64,000 bases of DNA from Solwaraspora sp. WMMD406. GTDB taxonomy: Bacteria > Actinomycetota > Actinomycetes > Mycobacteriales > Micromonosporaceae. Below, piece by piece: positions 19,848 through 30,136 of the stretch. Where the stretch lies: assembly GCF_029626025.1 (NCBI RefSeq), contig NZ_JARUBF010000001.1, positions 4,620,001-4,684,000 on the forward strand, written 5' to 3'. Below the pieces are notes generated by a model. The model was not told where the DNA came from, did not search any database, and saw only the letters and a program-made list of their open reading frames with translations. The translations under genes were made by a program, and so were the position numbers. Numbering within the stretch: position 1 is the stretch's first letter; every line of letters begins with the position of its first letter.

Positions 19848-20885
19848 TCACGGCGCAACTCCGAAAGCGGTCAGGCCCGTGGTTTCCGGCAATCCGAGCA
19901 TCAGGTTGGCGCACTGGACGGCCTGGCCGGCGGCGCCCTTGCCGAGGTTGTCGATGGCGCTGGTCACGATCACCCGTCCCGAGTCGATGTCGGTGCTCAC
20001 CTGCAGGTGGCAGGCGTTGGATCCGAGGGTCGCGGCGGTGGTCGGCCAGCTGCCGGCGGGCAGCAGACGCACGAACGGTTCGTCGGCGTACGCGGCGGTC
20101 AGCGCCGCGTGCGCGGCGACGGCCGGGTCGGCGGCGGTGCCGGCGACGATGTCGACACCGCCGGCCGGACGGGCGGTCACCGTGGCGAGGATGCCGCGCG
20201 GCATCGGGGCCAGCACCGGGGTGAAGGAGAGGCTGGTCGCGCCGGTGGCCTGCTTGATCTCCGGGACGTGCTGGTGCGCGCCGACCTTGTACGGCGACAG
20301 GCTGCCCATCACCTCGCTGGCCAGCAGGTGGGTCTTGGCGGCCCGGCCGGCACCGGAGGTGCCGCTGGCGGCGACCACCACGACGTCGGCGGGGTCCACG
20401 ACACCGGCGGCGATCAGCGGGGCGAGCGCCAGGGTGATGGCCACGGCGTAGCAGCCGGTGGCGGCGACCCGATCGGCGGCGGCGATCAGGTCCCGCTGGC
20501 CGGGCAGCTCCGGCAGGCCGTACACCCAGGCACCGGCGTGCCGGCCGCCGTAGTAGCGGTCCCAGGCGGCGGCGTCGGTCAGCCGGTGATCGGCACCGAG
20601 GTCGACGACCTTGACTCCAGCGGGCAGGGTGGCGGCGAGCGCGGCGGACTCGCCGTGCGGCAGGGCCAGGAAGACCAGGTCCGCGTCGGCGAAGCTGGTG
20701 ACGTCGGTGCCGGCGAAGGTCAGGTCGAGGCCGGCCAGATGTGGATGTACGGCGGAGACCGACGCGCCGGCCTGGCTGTGTGCCGTGGCGGCGACCAGGT
20801 CCAGTTCGGGGTGCCCGGCGATCAGCCGCAGCAGTTCTCCCCCGGCGTACCCGCTCGCGCCGGCGACGGCGACCCGGATGCCCAT
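19848..20885 (-). CDS. argC: N-acetyl-gamma-glutamyl-phosphate reductase
   Basis: 345-residue NADPH-dependent reductase, first gene of the arginine operon. It has the Rossmann motif GASGYAGGELLRL, the catalytic cysteine in ATGCYAVAITLALAPL and the family segment PHGESAALAATL. ATG 20885 is preferred over GTG 20891 because GGAGG at 20892-20896 is at proper distance only from the ATG. The candidate ArgR box overlaps the region just upstream. Confidence 0.95.
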   Translation of the reverse strand: MGIRVAVAGASGYAGGELLRLIAGHPELDLVAATAHSQAGASVSAVHPHLAGLDLTFAGTDVTSFADADLVFLALPHGESAALAATLPAGVKVVDLGADHRLTDAAAWDRYYGGRHAGAWVYGLPELPGQRDLIAAADRVAATGCYAVAITLALAPLIAAGVVDPADVVVVAASGTSGAGRAAKTHLLASEVMGSLSPYKVGAHQHVPEIKQATGATSLSFTPVLAPMPRGILATVTARPAGGVDIVAGTAADPAVAAHAALTAAYADEPFVRLLPAGSWPTTAATLGSNACHLQVSTDIDSGRVIVTSAIDNLGKGAAGQAVQCANLMLGLPETTGLTAFGVAP

Positions 20886-20895
20886 ACCCACCTCC

Positions 20896-20907
20896 GCATT
20901 TCTATGC
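20896..20907 (-). promoter_or_regulatory. Candidate ArgR operator (ARG box)
   Basis: GCATTTCTATGC: perfect GCAT/ATGC arms around a TTCT core, directly upstream of the argC ribosome-binding site in an otherwise GC-rich region. A second half-like GGATGCAC lies at 20922-20929. Position and AT-rich core fit an ARG box; the assignment is inference. Confidence 0.55.
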
Positions 20908-20983
20908 AGCGGAAGGTATCAGGATGCACTCGCCCCTGGCAACCCACAAGATCGGCTGCCAGGGGCGACGTGCAGGCGCACCG

Positions 20984-21271
20984 TCAGTCGGCGATCACCT
21001 CGACGTCGCGCCAGAAGGCGACCCGTCCCCGGATCGTCTCGGCCGCCTGCGACGGCTCCGGGTAGTACCAGACCGCGTCGGCGCTGCGCTGACCCTCGTG
21101 CTCCAGCGAGTAGTAGGACGCGTCGCCCTTCCACGGGCAGTGGGTGTGGGTGTCCGATTCACGTACCAGGTCGTCACGCAGCGACGACCTGGGGAAGTAG
21201 TGGTTTCCCTCGACGACGACCGTGTCGTCGCTCTCGGCGATCACGAGCCCGTTCCAGATGGCCTTCGGCAT
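20984..21271 (-). CDS. DUF427 domain protein
   Basis: 95-residue DUF427 protein, a small beta-rich fold of unknown biochemical role that is common in actinobacteria. Recognisable features are KAIWNGLVIAESDDTVVVEGNHYFP, the CPWKGDASYYSLEHEG core and AVWYYPEPSQAAETIRGRVAFWRDVEV. ATG 21271 begins the conserved domain; the longer frame to 21316 adds no family sequence. It sits alone between argC and pheT on the same strand. Confidence 0.85.
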   Translation of the reverse strand: MPKAIWNGLVIAESDDTVVVEGNHYFPRSSLRDDLVRESDTHTHCPWKGDASYYSLEHEGQRSADAVWYYPEPSQAAETIRGRVAFWRDVEVIAD

Positions 21272-21361
21272 AAATCCAGCGTAGCCACCCGCCTGACCGA
21301 CCCGAAGTACAGACATTCGATCGGCGGCTGCCCTGCGTCGGCGGCGAAGACCAGCTCACCC

Positions 21362-21790
21362 CTACCCGAGCGGCGTCATCCGGACCAGGATCAGCAGACC
21401 CGAGACCGCACCCAGCAGCGCGGCGACGAAGCCGAAACCCTCCCGTACGTGCCGGGCCACGTCCCGGCTCCGATCCGCCGGCACTGCCACGCCCGGCCCT
21501 TTCCGGCGGTCGCCGGCAGGAGTCCGTGGTTGCGCGCCGAGCAGCCGCTCGAGCTTGTCGAGGCGGTGCAGGTGGCAGCCGACCAGCAGACCCGGCCCCA
21601 GGTACGGGCAGTCGCCGTCGTGCCACAGTGGCTCACCGCAGCGCGCGGGAACGGCGAGGACCGCGTACGGCAGCCCGACGGTGAGCAGCAGAAACCAGCC
21701 CCAGTGCGGCTGGCCGGTGGTGAACGCGGCCACCGCCAGCGCGGCTGTCGACGCGCCGGCGACCAGACGCGTCGTCCGCCATTGAGGCAT
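21362..21790 (-). CDS. Hypothetical three-TM membrane protein
   Basis: 142-residue membrane protein with hydrophobic segments at about residues 8-27, 31-50 and 118-137. Between the second and third is a hydrophilic loop with CGEPLWHDGDCPYLGPGLLVGCHLHR, whose cysteine and histidine spacing could bind a metal. I do not recognise a family. Position after pheT and normal codon use support a real gene. Confidence 0.65.
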   Translation of the reverse strand: MPQWRTTRLVAGASTAALAVAAFTTGQPHWGWFLLLTVGLPYAVLAVPARCGEPLWHDGDCPYLGPGLLVGCHLHRLDKLERLLGAQPRTPAGDRRKGPGVAVPADRSRDVARHVREGFGFVAALLGAVSGLLILVRMTPLG

Positions 21791-21980
21791 CCCCGCATCC
21801 TAGTCGGAGGGTCCATTCACACTTCGCCCAACCTCGGTTCGCCACTGGAGCACAGCGTGAGTGCACTGTGCACGGTGGGTCCGTGCGGGTTGAGCGGCAT
21901 TCGGCTGGCATCGCTGGCGGTCCCGGCCCGGTCCGCCCGTCGTCGCGGCGGACCGGGCCGGGACCCCGGCGTCGGTACGG

Positions 21981-24560
21981 TCAGGCGCCGCGCAGGGTGG
22001 CGCCGAGCCGGGCAGCCGCCTCGGCGACCGCGCCGTCGCGGGCCGCCACCGCCTCATCCACGGTCAACGTACGGTCCGGGGCCCGGAACACCAGCTTGTA
22101 CGCCAGGGACTTACGCCCGGCGCCGAGCTGCTCCCCGGCGTACACGTCGAAAAGCCGGACCGATTCGAGCAGCTCGCCGGCACCGGCGACCAGGGCGGCG
22201 CGGACCTGCGCCGCCGGGGTGGCCTCGTCGACGACCAAGGCGACGTCGATCAGCGCCGGCGGGAAGCTGGAGAAGTCCGGCGCCGGCACGACCGGAGCCG
22301 GCGGCACCGCGTCCAGGTCCAGCTCCATCGCGCAGGTACGCCGGGGCAGTTCCAGCGCGGCGACCGCCGCCGGGTGCAACTCCCCGGCGTGGCCGACGAC
22401 GACCCCGTCGACCAGCAGTTCGGCGCAGCGGCCGGGATGCCAGGGGGCGTACTCGCCGGCCCGGACCTCGACCCGGTCGGCCGGGACACCGGCGGCGTCG
22501 AGCACCACCCGGCTGGCTTCGACGGCGTCGGCCCAGCCGGCCGGGCGTCCAACGCCCCACCAGCCGCCCGGCTCCACCTCACCGGCGAGCACGACGGCGA
22601 CGTGCCACGGCTGGTGCGGTACGGCGGCGTCGGCGGCGGCGAACACCTCGTCGTCGGGTCGGTCGTCGACGCCCATCGCCGGTGGCGCGGCCGCACCCGG
22701 CCGGGGTTGGAACACCACGCCGATCTCGTAGAGGGCGACGTCGCGCTGTCCCCGGCCGATGTTGCGCCGCAACGTGCCCAGCAGCGGCGGCAGCAGGCTG
22801 GTCCGCAGCAGCGGGTCGGTGTCGGCCAGCGGGTTGGCCAGCCGGACCGCGTCGCGGCGCGGGTCGTCGGCGGGCAGCCCCAGGTCGTCGGCGGCCTGCG
22901 GGGAGACGAACGGGTAGCAGAGCGCCTCGACGTGGCCGGCTTCGGCCAGCGCCCGCGCCACCGACCGGCGACGCCGCTGGGTGGCGGTGAGTCCGCGTCC
23001 GGCCGGGGCCGGCGGCAACACGCTGGGCACGTCGTCGTAGCCGGCCAGCCGGACCACCTCCTCGACCAGGTCGGCCGGGTCGGTCAGGTCGGGCCGCCAG
23101 CTCGGCGGGGCGACGACCAGCGGTGCCGCGCCGTCGTCGGGGGCCGAGGCCGCCGAGGTGGCGGTGGCCGCCCCGGTGGCGACGGCGCTGGCGCTGGCCA
23201 CCCCGGCCCTGGCGCCGGTGGCGACGGTGCAGCCGACGGCTTCCAGCAGTTCGACGACCCGCTGCGGCGGGTACGCCACCCCGACCCGGCGGCCGGGCAG
23301 CCCGGCGTCGATCACGATCGGGGCCGGCGGGGCGACGTGGTCGATGTCGAGGATCTCCGCCCCGGCTTCGCCGCCAGCGTACTCGGTGAGCAGCCGTACG
23401 GCGCGGTCGACGGCGACCAGCGGCAGCGCCGGGTCGACGCCGCGTTCCCACCGCTTGGCGGCCTCGCTGAACAGCTTGTGCCGCCGGGCGGTGCGGCCGA
23501 CCATCACCGGGTCCCAGTGGGCGGCCTCGAACAGCACGGTACGGGTGTCGGCGACGACCTCGCTGGTCTCGCCGCCCATCACGGCGGCGAGCGAGATCGG
23601 CCCGGTGTCGTCACAGATCACCATGTCCTCGGCGTCGAGGACCCGGGCCACCCCGTCCAGGGTGGTCAGCTTCTCCCCCGCGACCGCCCGGCGTACCACC
23701 AGCGGGCCGGCGAGCCGGTCGGCGTCGAAGGCGTGCATCGGCTGGCCGAGTTCGAGCATCACGTAGTTGGTGATGTCGACGGCGAGGCTGATGCTGCGGA
23801 CCCCGGCGGTGGTCAGCCGGCGCACCATCCACTGCGGCGACGGCACGGTCGGGTCGACGCCGCGCACCATCCGGGCGGTGAACCGGTCGCAGCCGACGGT
23901 GTCGCGCACCTCGACCGGGTACGCCGGGGCGGCGGTGGCGCCGGGTGCGTCGATCGCCGCCGGGTCCCGCCACGGTACGCCGAGCGCCTGGGCGAGTTCC
24001 CGGGCGATCCCGCGCACCGACATGGCGTACCCCCGGTCGGGGGTGATCTCGACGTCGACCACGACGTCGTCGAGGCCGACGACGGGCCGGGCGTCGTCGC
24101 CGGGCGCGGCGGTGACGTCCGGGGGCAGCACGATGATGCCGGCGTGGTCGTCGCTGACGCCGAGCTCGCGGGCGGAGCAGATCATGCCGTTGGAGTTGCG
24201 CCCGTAGGTCTTGCGGGCGCCGATGGCGAAGCCGCCGGGCAGCACCCCGCCGGGCAGGATGACGACGACCTTGTCACCGGGGGCGAAGTTGGTGGCGCCG
24301 CAGACGATCTCCTGCGGTTCGCCGGTGCCGTTGGCGGTGCCGACGTCGACCCGGCAGAACCGGATTGGTTTCTTGAAGCCGGTGAGTTCCTCGATCTCGC
24401 GGACCTCGCCGACGACGAGAAAGCCGGTGACGGTGCCGGCCAGGTCGACGATCGACTCGACTTCCAGACCGAGGCCGACGAGGGCGTCTTCGAGTTGCCG
24501 CGTCGTCAGGTCGGCGGGCAGGTCGACGTGTTCACGCAGCCAGGAGAGTGCGATCCGCAT
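21981..24560 (-). CDS. pheT: Phenylalanyl-tRNA synthetase beta chain
   Basis: 859-residue beta chain of the alpha2-beta2 synthetase. Order: N-terminal OB-fold tRNA-binding region (about 40-155), B3/B4 editing domain (about 215-390), B5 domain (about 415-510, with an Ala/Thr-rich insertion of about 25 residues), catalytic-like core and C-terminal anticodon-binding FDX-ACB domain (FPPALIDVALVVDEATPAAQV onward). It starts 3 bp after the pheS stop. The Ala/Ser/Thr-rich insertion near residue 450-475 is unusual and looks low-complexity. Confidence 0.96.
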   Translation of the reverse strand: MRIALSWLREHVDLPADLTTRQLEDALVGLGLEVESIVDLAGTVTGFLVVGEVREIEELTGFKKPIRFCRVDVGTANGTGEPQEIVCGATNFAPGDKVVVILPGGVLPGGFAIGARKTYGRNSNGMICSARELGVSDDHAGIIVLPPDVTAAPGDDARPVVGLDDVVVDVEITPDRGYAMSVRGIARELAQALGVPWRDPAAIDAPGATAAPAYPVEVRDTVGCDRFTARMVRGVDPTVPSPQWMVRRLTTAGVRSISLAVDITNYVMLELGQPMHAFDADRLAGPLVVRRAVAGEKLTTLDGVARVLDAEDMVICDDTGPISLAAVMGGETSEVVADTRTVLFEAAHWDPVMVGRTARRHKLFSEAAKRWERGVDPALPLVAVDRAVRLLTEYAGGEAGAEILDIDHVAPPAPIVIDAGLPGRRVGVAYPPQRVVELLEAVGCTVATGARAGVASASAVATGAATATSAASAPDDGAAPLVVAPPSWRPDLTDPADLVEEVVRLAGYDDVPSVLPPAPAGRGLTATQRRRRSVARALAEAGHVEALCYPFVSPQAADDLGLPADDPRRDAVRLANPLADTDPLLRTSLLPPLLGTLRRNIGRGQRDVALYEIGVVFQPRPGAAAPPAMGVDDRPDDEVFAAADAAVPHQPWHVAVVLAGEVEPGGWWGVGRPAGWADAVEASRVVLDAAGVPADRVEVRAGEYAPWHPGRCAELLVDGVVVGHAGELHPAAVAALELPRRTCAMELDLDAVPPAPVVPAPDFSSFPPALIDVALVVDEATPAAQVRAALVAGAGELLESVRLFDVYAGEQLGAGRKSLAYKLVFRAPDRTLTVDEAVAARDGAVAEAAARLGATLRGA

Positions 24561-24563
24561 GAC

Positions 24564-25655
<1,092 letters not shown>

Positions 25656-25792
25656 TCACCGGGGCCGATGACCGGCAAGAGTCTACGGACGCGCGGCGCT
25701 GCCGCAGCCCGCCGGTGGGAGAAGGCGCAGGAGAGGGTCCGCTCAGCCCTGCCGCCCGCCGCGACCGGCGGGCTGGCTAAACATGGGGGCGG

Positions 25793-26752
25793 TCAACACG
25801 AGGACTCCCTGGATCGTTGCGCTCTGGCCGAAGTGTACAGGCAGACGGCGGCGGCGGCAGCCAGGTTGAGGCTCTCGGCCCGGCCGTGCAGCGGTACCCG
25901 TACCCGCGCGTCGGCTCGGGCGGCGAGCGGGTCGGCCAGCCCGTGGGCCTCGGATCCGAACAGCCAGGCGGTCGGGTCGCGCAGGGTCCCGTCGTCGGCG
26001 AGGTCGTCGAGGTCGGTGTCGCCGTAGCCGGTGGCGGCGAGCACCCGCAGCCCGGCGGCGCGCAGGGCGTCGACGACGTCGTCGGGGTCGGGGTGGCGGA
26101 CCACGTCGACGTGGAACAGGCTGCCGGCGCTGGCCCGGACACATTTGCCGTTGTAGGGGTCGACGGCGGCACCGGCGAAGACCACGGCGGCGGCTCCGGC
26201 GGCGTCGGCGGTCCGCAGGATAGTGCCGGCGTTGCCGGGATCCCGGACCTCGGCCAGCACGGCGACCAGCGTGGGTCGCCGGCGCAGCGCCGCGTCCAGG
26301 GTGACGTCGAGGTGGTCGCAGACGGCGACGACGCCCTGCGGGGTGACGGTTTCGGTGAGCGCGGCGAGCGCGTCGTCGGTCACCGTGGAGACGGTCACGT
26401 CGGCGCGGGTGGCGGCGGCGACCAGATCGGCGTGCCGGTCCAGGCCGGCGGCGCTGCCGAACAGCTCGCGGGTGACCCCGGGGGTGGCGAGCGCTTCGCG
26501 GACGGCTTGCGGGCCTTCGGCGAGGAAGCGCCGCGTGGTGTCGCGGTCGCGGCGGCGCAGCAGCCGCCGGGCGGCCACGATCCTGGGGGTACGGGTGGTG
26601 AACCCGGCCGGATCCGATCCCACGTGCGCCGGGCCGGTCCGGCCCGGGCCGGCGGGCGTCGGGTCGACTCGGCCGGTGCCAGTCGCCGGGGCATGAGTGA
26701 GGCGTCCGGCGGGCCGTGGTGCGGACATGCCGGACGCCTCGTTTCGTGCCAC
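25793..26752 (-). CDS. SpoU-family RNA 2'-O-methyltransferase
   Basis: 319-residue SPOUT RNA methyltransferase. An N-terminal substrate-binding domain (about 60-150, RRFLAEGPQAVREAL) precedes the knotted catalytic domain with the three SpoU motifs: EVRDPGNAGTILRTADAAG, WLFGSEAHGL and VPLHGRAESLNLAAAAAVCLY. Its location between rplT and pheS is typical of the TsnR/TrmH-like methylase of actinobacteria that modifies rRNA. The first 50 residues are low-complexity, and GTG 26752 or a downstream ATG near 26728 may be the start. Confidence 0.9.
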   Translation of the reverse strand: MARNEASGMSAPRPAGRLTHAPATGTGRVDPTPAGPGRTGPAHVGSDPAGFTTRTPRIVAARRLLRRRDRDTTRRFLAEGPQAVREALATPGVTRELFGSAAGLDRHADLVAAATRADVTVSTVTDDALAALTETVTPQGVVAVCDHLDVTLDAALRRRPTLVAVLAEVRDPGNAGTILRTADAAGAAAVVFAGAAVDPYNGKCVRASAGSLFHVDVVRHPDPDDVVDALRAAGLRVLAATGYGDTDLDDLADDGTLRDPTAWLFGSEAHGLADPLAARADARVRVPLHGRAESLNLAAAAAVCLYTSARAQRSRESSC

Positions 26753-26767
26753 GTGCGGGTCAGCCGG

Positions 26768-27160
26768 TCAGGCGGCCTGGGCCGCCGCACCGCCGGTGCC
26801 TTCGGCGGCGACCGCGGTGCGGGCCACCTCGACGATGCCGGCGAAGGCGGTCGGGTCGTTGACCGCCAGGTCGGCCAGGATCTTGCGGTCGACCTCGACA
26901 CCGGCCAGCTTCAGGCCCTGGATGAGCCGGTTGTAGGTCATCCCGTTGGCGCGGGCCGCCGCGTTGATCCGGGTGATCCACAGCTGCCGGAAGTCGCCCT
27001 TGCGGTCGCGACGGTCCCGGTAGGCGTACTGCATCGAGTGCAGCACCTGCTCCTTGGCCTTGCGGTAGAGCCGGGACCGCTGGCCCCGGTAACCGCTGGC
27101 GTCATCCAGCAGGGTGCGGCGCTTCTTCTGGGCGTTGACAGCCCGCTTGACGCGTGCCAT
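26768..27160 (-). CDS. rplT: 50S ribosomal protein L20
   Basis: 130-residue L20 with the basic N-terminal extension [15 protein letters not shown] and the globular end [21 protein letters not shown] 10-residue Gly/Ala tail follows the usual end. L20 binds 23S rRNA early in assembly and in many bacteria represses its own operon by binding the infC or rpmI leader. Confidence 0.97.
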   Translation of the reverse strand: MARVKRAVNAQKKRRTLLDDASGYRGQRSRLYRKAKEQVLHSMQYAYRDRRDRKGDFRQLWITRINAAARANGMTYNRLIQGLKLAGVEVDRKILADLAVNDPTAFAGIVEVARTAVAAEGTGGAAAQAA

Positions 27161-27193
27161 TTCACCTACTCCTTCAGGTCAGTGGCGCGCGCG

Positions 27194-27388
27194 TCAGCGG
27201 CCCAGCAGCTTCTTGATGCGCTTGACGTCGGCCGGAGACACCTCGACGGTGCCGGTGAGCCGACGGGTCCGGGTGGAGGGCTTCCCCTCCAGCAGGTGGC
27301 GCTTGCCGGCCTGCTCGGACAGGATCTTGCCCCGGCCGGTCACCTTGACCCGCTTGCCCATGCCGGAGTGGGGCTTCATCTTTGGCAT
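27194..27388 (-). CDS. rpmI: 50S ribosomal protein L35
   Basis: 64-residue L35: [20 protein letters not shown] and the lysine/arginine-rich body characteristic of the family. ATG 27388 is the only start giving the conserved N-terminus. Middle gene of infC-rpmI-rplT. Confidence 0.97.
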   Translation of the reverse strand: MPKMKPHSGMGKRVKVTGRGKILSEQAGKRHLLEGKPSTRTRRLTGTVEVSPADVKRIKKLLGR

Positions 27389-27407
27389 TTGTCGCGTCTC
27401 TCCCCTG

Positions 27408-28043
27408 TCACTCGCCGGTGGTGCCGGCGGGTTCGGCCGCTGCGGCCGGTGGTGCCTCGACGGCACCGGCGTCGCGCTGCTCCCGGGTCGGACCGACCCG
27501 GGCCGCTGTTGCGGCGGCGGCTGCGGCCTTGGTGGCCCGGTGCGGGGCCAACACCATGATCATGTTCCGGCCGTCCTGCTTCGGAGCGGCCTCGACGTAC
27601 CCCAGGTCAGAGATCTCCGATTCGAGCCGGCGCAGGAGCCGGTAGCCCAGCTCCGGGCGGCTCTGCTCACGACCCCGGAACATGATCGTGACCTTGACCT
27701 TGTCGCCGGCCTTGAGGAACCGCACCACGTGACCCTTCTTGGTCTCGTAGTCGTGCGGATCGATCTTGGGCCGGAGCTTCATTTCCTTGATGACGGTCTG
27801 CTGCTGGTTACGCCGCGCTTCGCGCGCCTTGAGTGCGCTCTCGTACTTGAACTTGCCGAAGTCCATGAGCTTGCACACCGGCGGGCGCGCCATCGGCGCA
27901 ACCTCAACCAGGTCCAGGTCGACGTCCGCGGCCAGCTGCAGGGCCCGCTCCAGTGGGACGATGCCCACCTGCTCACCCTCCGGACCGACCAGTCGGACCT
28001 CACGTGCCCGGATCTGCTCGTTCACGCGTGGTTCGACGCTGAT
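27408..28043 (-). CDS. infC: Translation initiation factor IF-3 (ATC start)
   Basis: 211-residue IF-3, which binds the 30S subunit and proofreads the start codon. N-domain from [20 protein letters not shown] and C-domain [34 protein letters not shown] are intact; an Ala/Glu-rich tail of about 40 residues is added. The best start is ATC at 28043, because GAGGAGG (28048-28054) lies 4 nt upstream and homology begins at the next codons. Non-canonical infC starts allow IF-3 to limit its own translation. A longer ATG or GTG-started form would run into the leader hairpin and is less likely. Confidence 0.93.
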   Translation of the reverse strand: MSVEPRVNEQIRAREVRLVGPEGEQVGIVPLERALQLAADVDLDLVEVAPMARPPVCKLMDFGKFKYESALKAREARRNQQQTVIKEMKLRPKIDPHDYETKKGHVVRFLKAGDKVKVTIMFRGREQSRPELGYRLLRRLESEISDLGYVEAAPKQDGRNMIMVLAPHRATKAAAAAATAARVGPTREQRDAGAVEAPPAAAAEPAGTTGE

Positions 28044-28111
28044 GGGGCCTCCTCGAGTCCGTTTCTCCGTAGTCTCGTCGACCCCGGACACGCACCCCGG
28101 CGGGGGCGCCC

Positions 28112-28146
28112 CGGGAAAGCAGAAGGCCCTGGCGCATGCCAGGGCC
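28112..28146 (-). terminator. infC leader attenuator hairpin
   Basis: On the minus strand, a perfect 9-bp stem (GGCCCTGGC with its complement, loop ATGC) at 28125-28146 is followed by the T-rich TTCTGCTTTCCC (28113-28124). It lies about 70 nt upstream of the infC start in the leader, where attenuators of the L20 operon are known. Confidence 0.65.
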
Positions 28147-28384
28147 CGCTCGACCGGTCGATGACGCCGGAGGCGTCGACTCGACGGCGGACATAGCCGC
28201 CGTGAGTGACCGGACCCGACCGCCGAGTTCGCGGTACGGGTGGGAGCGGGCGCTCCGCTTTCTCGACTGTCGCCGGATGACCGGCTCCCGGTGGTGACGA
28301 CCCCGGCGAAGAACATCTGACGGGCTCGACCGTGACCTGGAGCCGCCACCGGTGACAGCGTGGTCGACCCGCCAAGCCTACCAG

Positions 28385-28425
28385 GTCGGTGACTTAGCCG
28401 GGAATCGAACCGGCGTCAACCCGCG
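28385..28425 (-). other. tRNA 3'-end-like fragment
   Basis: On the minus strand GGTTCGATTCC (28401-28411) matches the T-arm B-box, followed by CGGCTAAGTCACC, which resembles a T-stem, acceptor strand and ACC end. No matching 5' half (GACTTAG) is found upstream and the T-stem does not pair properly, so it is not a tRNA gene. It may be a remnant of an attachment site or chance. The rest of 28044-28435 holds only the infC leader. Confidence 0.3.
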
Positions 28426-28435
28426 CCGACGTACC

Positions 28436-28945
28436 TCAGCCCGCCCGGGTGGCCGGCCGCCGCCCGGCACCGCCCCGACCATCGGCGCTGCCCCTGCCGG
28501 CGCCATACGACGTGTGCAGCGCCCGCAACGCCCGGACGGCGTCGACCGCGTGCTGCCGGTCGACCGCCTGCAGGGCCAGCACCGGCACCGTCTCGTCGTC
28601 GTCGAGTTCGATGCTGGCCCAGGCGGCGTCGCGGTCGAAGCGCACCGCCCGGATCACCGACCAGGGCAGCTCGTAGGAGCGGAACACGTTACGTACCCGG
28701 ACCCCGGCGGCGTCGGCCTCGACCCGGGGACGGGTGAACAGCAGGATCACGGCGGCACCGACCAGGCCGAGGCCGATCATCGCGAACTGGTCGCCGCGCT
28801 GAAAGCTGCCCATGTTGCGACCGGTGGAGCCCTCCAACCCGAAGCTGATCGCCGTGAAGAGCAGCACCAGAGCCGCCGCCAACGACCAGCAGGTCACCCG
28901 GATCCGACGCGGGCGCGCCGACACGCTCGTCACTTCGTCCGCCAT
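28436..28945 (-). CDS. PH-domain membrane protein
   Basis: 169-residue protein with two transmembrane helices (about residues 17-36 and 53-72) followed by a bacterial PH domain (about 75-140): RVEADAAGVRVRNVFRSYELPWSVIRAVRFDRDAAWASIELDDDETVPVLALQ. Such bPH/DUF-type proteins are abundant in actinobacteria and their ligands are unknown. ATG 28945 overlaps the end of the DMT gene by 16 bp. The tail is Gly/Arg-rich. Confidence 0.8.
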   Translation of the reverse strand: MADEVTSVSARPRRIRVTCWSLAAALVLLFTAISFGLEGSTGRNMGSFQRGDQFAMIGLGLVGAAVILLFTRPRVEADAAGVRVRNVFRSYELPWSVIRAVRFDRDAAWASIELDDDETVPVLALQAVDRQHAVDAVRALRALHTSYGAGRGSADGRGGAGRRPATRAG

Positions 28946-30060
28946 CTGATCGAGTCTGCCATCCTCCGACGGGTCCCGTCCCGCACCCCGGCGGTCCCCC
29001 GACCGGACACCAGCACCGCCGCCACGATCAAGCCGGCCCCGGCCAGCAGGCCGACACCGACGCCGGGACCGTCCGGACGCAGCACGTCGATCAGCAGCGC
29101 CCCGATCAGCTGGCCGCCGACCACTCCGAGTCCGGTCCGCAGCACCCCGACCGACCGCACCCCGACGAGCAGCGCGACCATCACCATGACACCGAACAGG
29201 CCGCCCAGGTAGAGGAACCAGTCCCCCGGCCAGCCGCCGCGCGCCACGGCACCGGACGCGCCGAGCACGACGGCCACGCCGAGCACCATCGGGGTGGCGA
29301 CGGCGAAGTTGACCACCGTGCCGGCGGCGGTGGTACTGGCCGCCGAGACCCGGCCGTTGAGCGCCGACTGGATCGCCACGGCGAGTCCACCGGCCACCGC
29401 CAGCGCCACCAGGCCGACGGCCAGCTGCCCGACCGGGCGACCGATCTGGGCCACCGCGACCGCCCCGATCCCGAGCAGGGCGCCGGTCAGCCGGGGACCG
29501 GAAAGGGCCAGCCGGCCAGCCGGGGCGAGACCGGTCCGGTCCACCGCCAGCCCGCCGACGCTGGTGCCCGCCACCTGCGCGATGGTGAACACCGCCACCC
29601 CGAGCACCGGTACGGCGTACGTGGCGGCGATGACGAGGAAGCCGCCGCCGATCCCGCCCAGGTAGGTCCACCACGGCAGCCGGGCCCGCCGCAGCGTCCG
29701 CAGCCCGGCCCGCATCGACGGTACGAGCAGCAGTCCGCAGACGATCAGCGACGACCCGCCGATGTTGTTGACCGCCGCGCCGACGACGGCGTTGCCCATC
29801 CGGGCCCCGAGTTCGGCGTTGACCGCGCTCTGCGACGCCGACGCGACCCCACCGAGCGCGGCGACGATCAGGGCAAGCCAGGGCGGCACCACCCTGGCCG
29901 GCACCGCTGGCGGGACCGCCGGGACGACCGATGCCGGTCCGGCCGATGCTGGTCCGACCGGCTCCGGGCGCGGCGCCGCCGACGCGGCGGGCTCGGAGCG
30001 GGCTGGTCGACGCACCCGCCCACTCTCACAGCCCACCCGGCTGGTGTCTGTGACGGACAT
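28930..30060 (-). CDS. DMT-superfamily transporter (YdcZ/DUF606 type)
   Basis: 376-residue membrane protein with about ten transmembrane helices in two halves, each opening with the YdcZ-type small-residue pattern (ALGGVASASQSAVNAELGARMG and LALAVAGGLAVAIQSALNGRVS). The halves look like an internal duplication of the five-helix unit. The first 50 residues are Pro/Ala-rich and probably cytoplasmic. Substrate unknown. The end overlaps the PH-domain gene by 16 bp, suggesting coexpression. Confidence 0.82.
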   Translation of the reverse strand: MSVTDTSRVGCESGRVRRPARSEPAASAAPRPEPVGPASAGPASVVPAVPPAVPARVVPPWLALIVAALGGVASASQSAVNAELGARMGNAVVGAAVNNIGGSSLIVCGLLLVPSMRAGLRTLRRARLPWWTYLGGIGGGFLVIAATYAVPVLGVAVFTIAQVAGTSVGGLAVDRTGLAPAGRLALSGPRLTGALLGIGAVAVAQIGRPVGQLAVGLVALAVAGGLAVAIQSALNGRVSAASTTAAGTVVNFAVATPMVLGVAVVLGASGAVARGGWPGDWFLYLGGLFGVMVMVALLVGVRSVGVLRTGLGVVGGQLIGALLIDVLRPDGPGVGVGLLAGAGLIVAAVLVSGRGTAGVRDGTRRRMADSIRWRTK

Positions 30061-30136
30061 CGCCGCCGGCTCGGGTGGGCGTCAGCTCGACCGATCGGCG
30101 TCTCCGCACGCCATGAGGCCATGGACGGAAGCCTCG

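Noticed and set aside
28385-28425. Complete tRNA gene on the minus strand
   Set aside because: The T-arm stem does not pair with a 7-nt loop and there is no D-arm, anticodon arm or matching acceptor 5' strand upstream.
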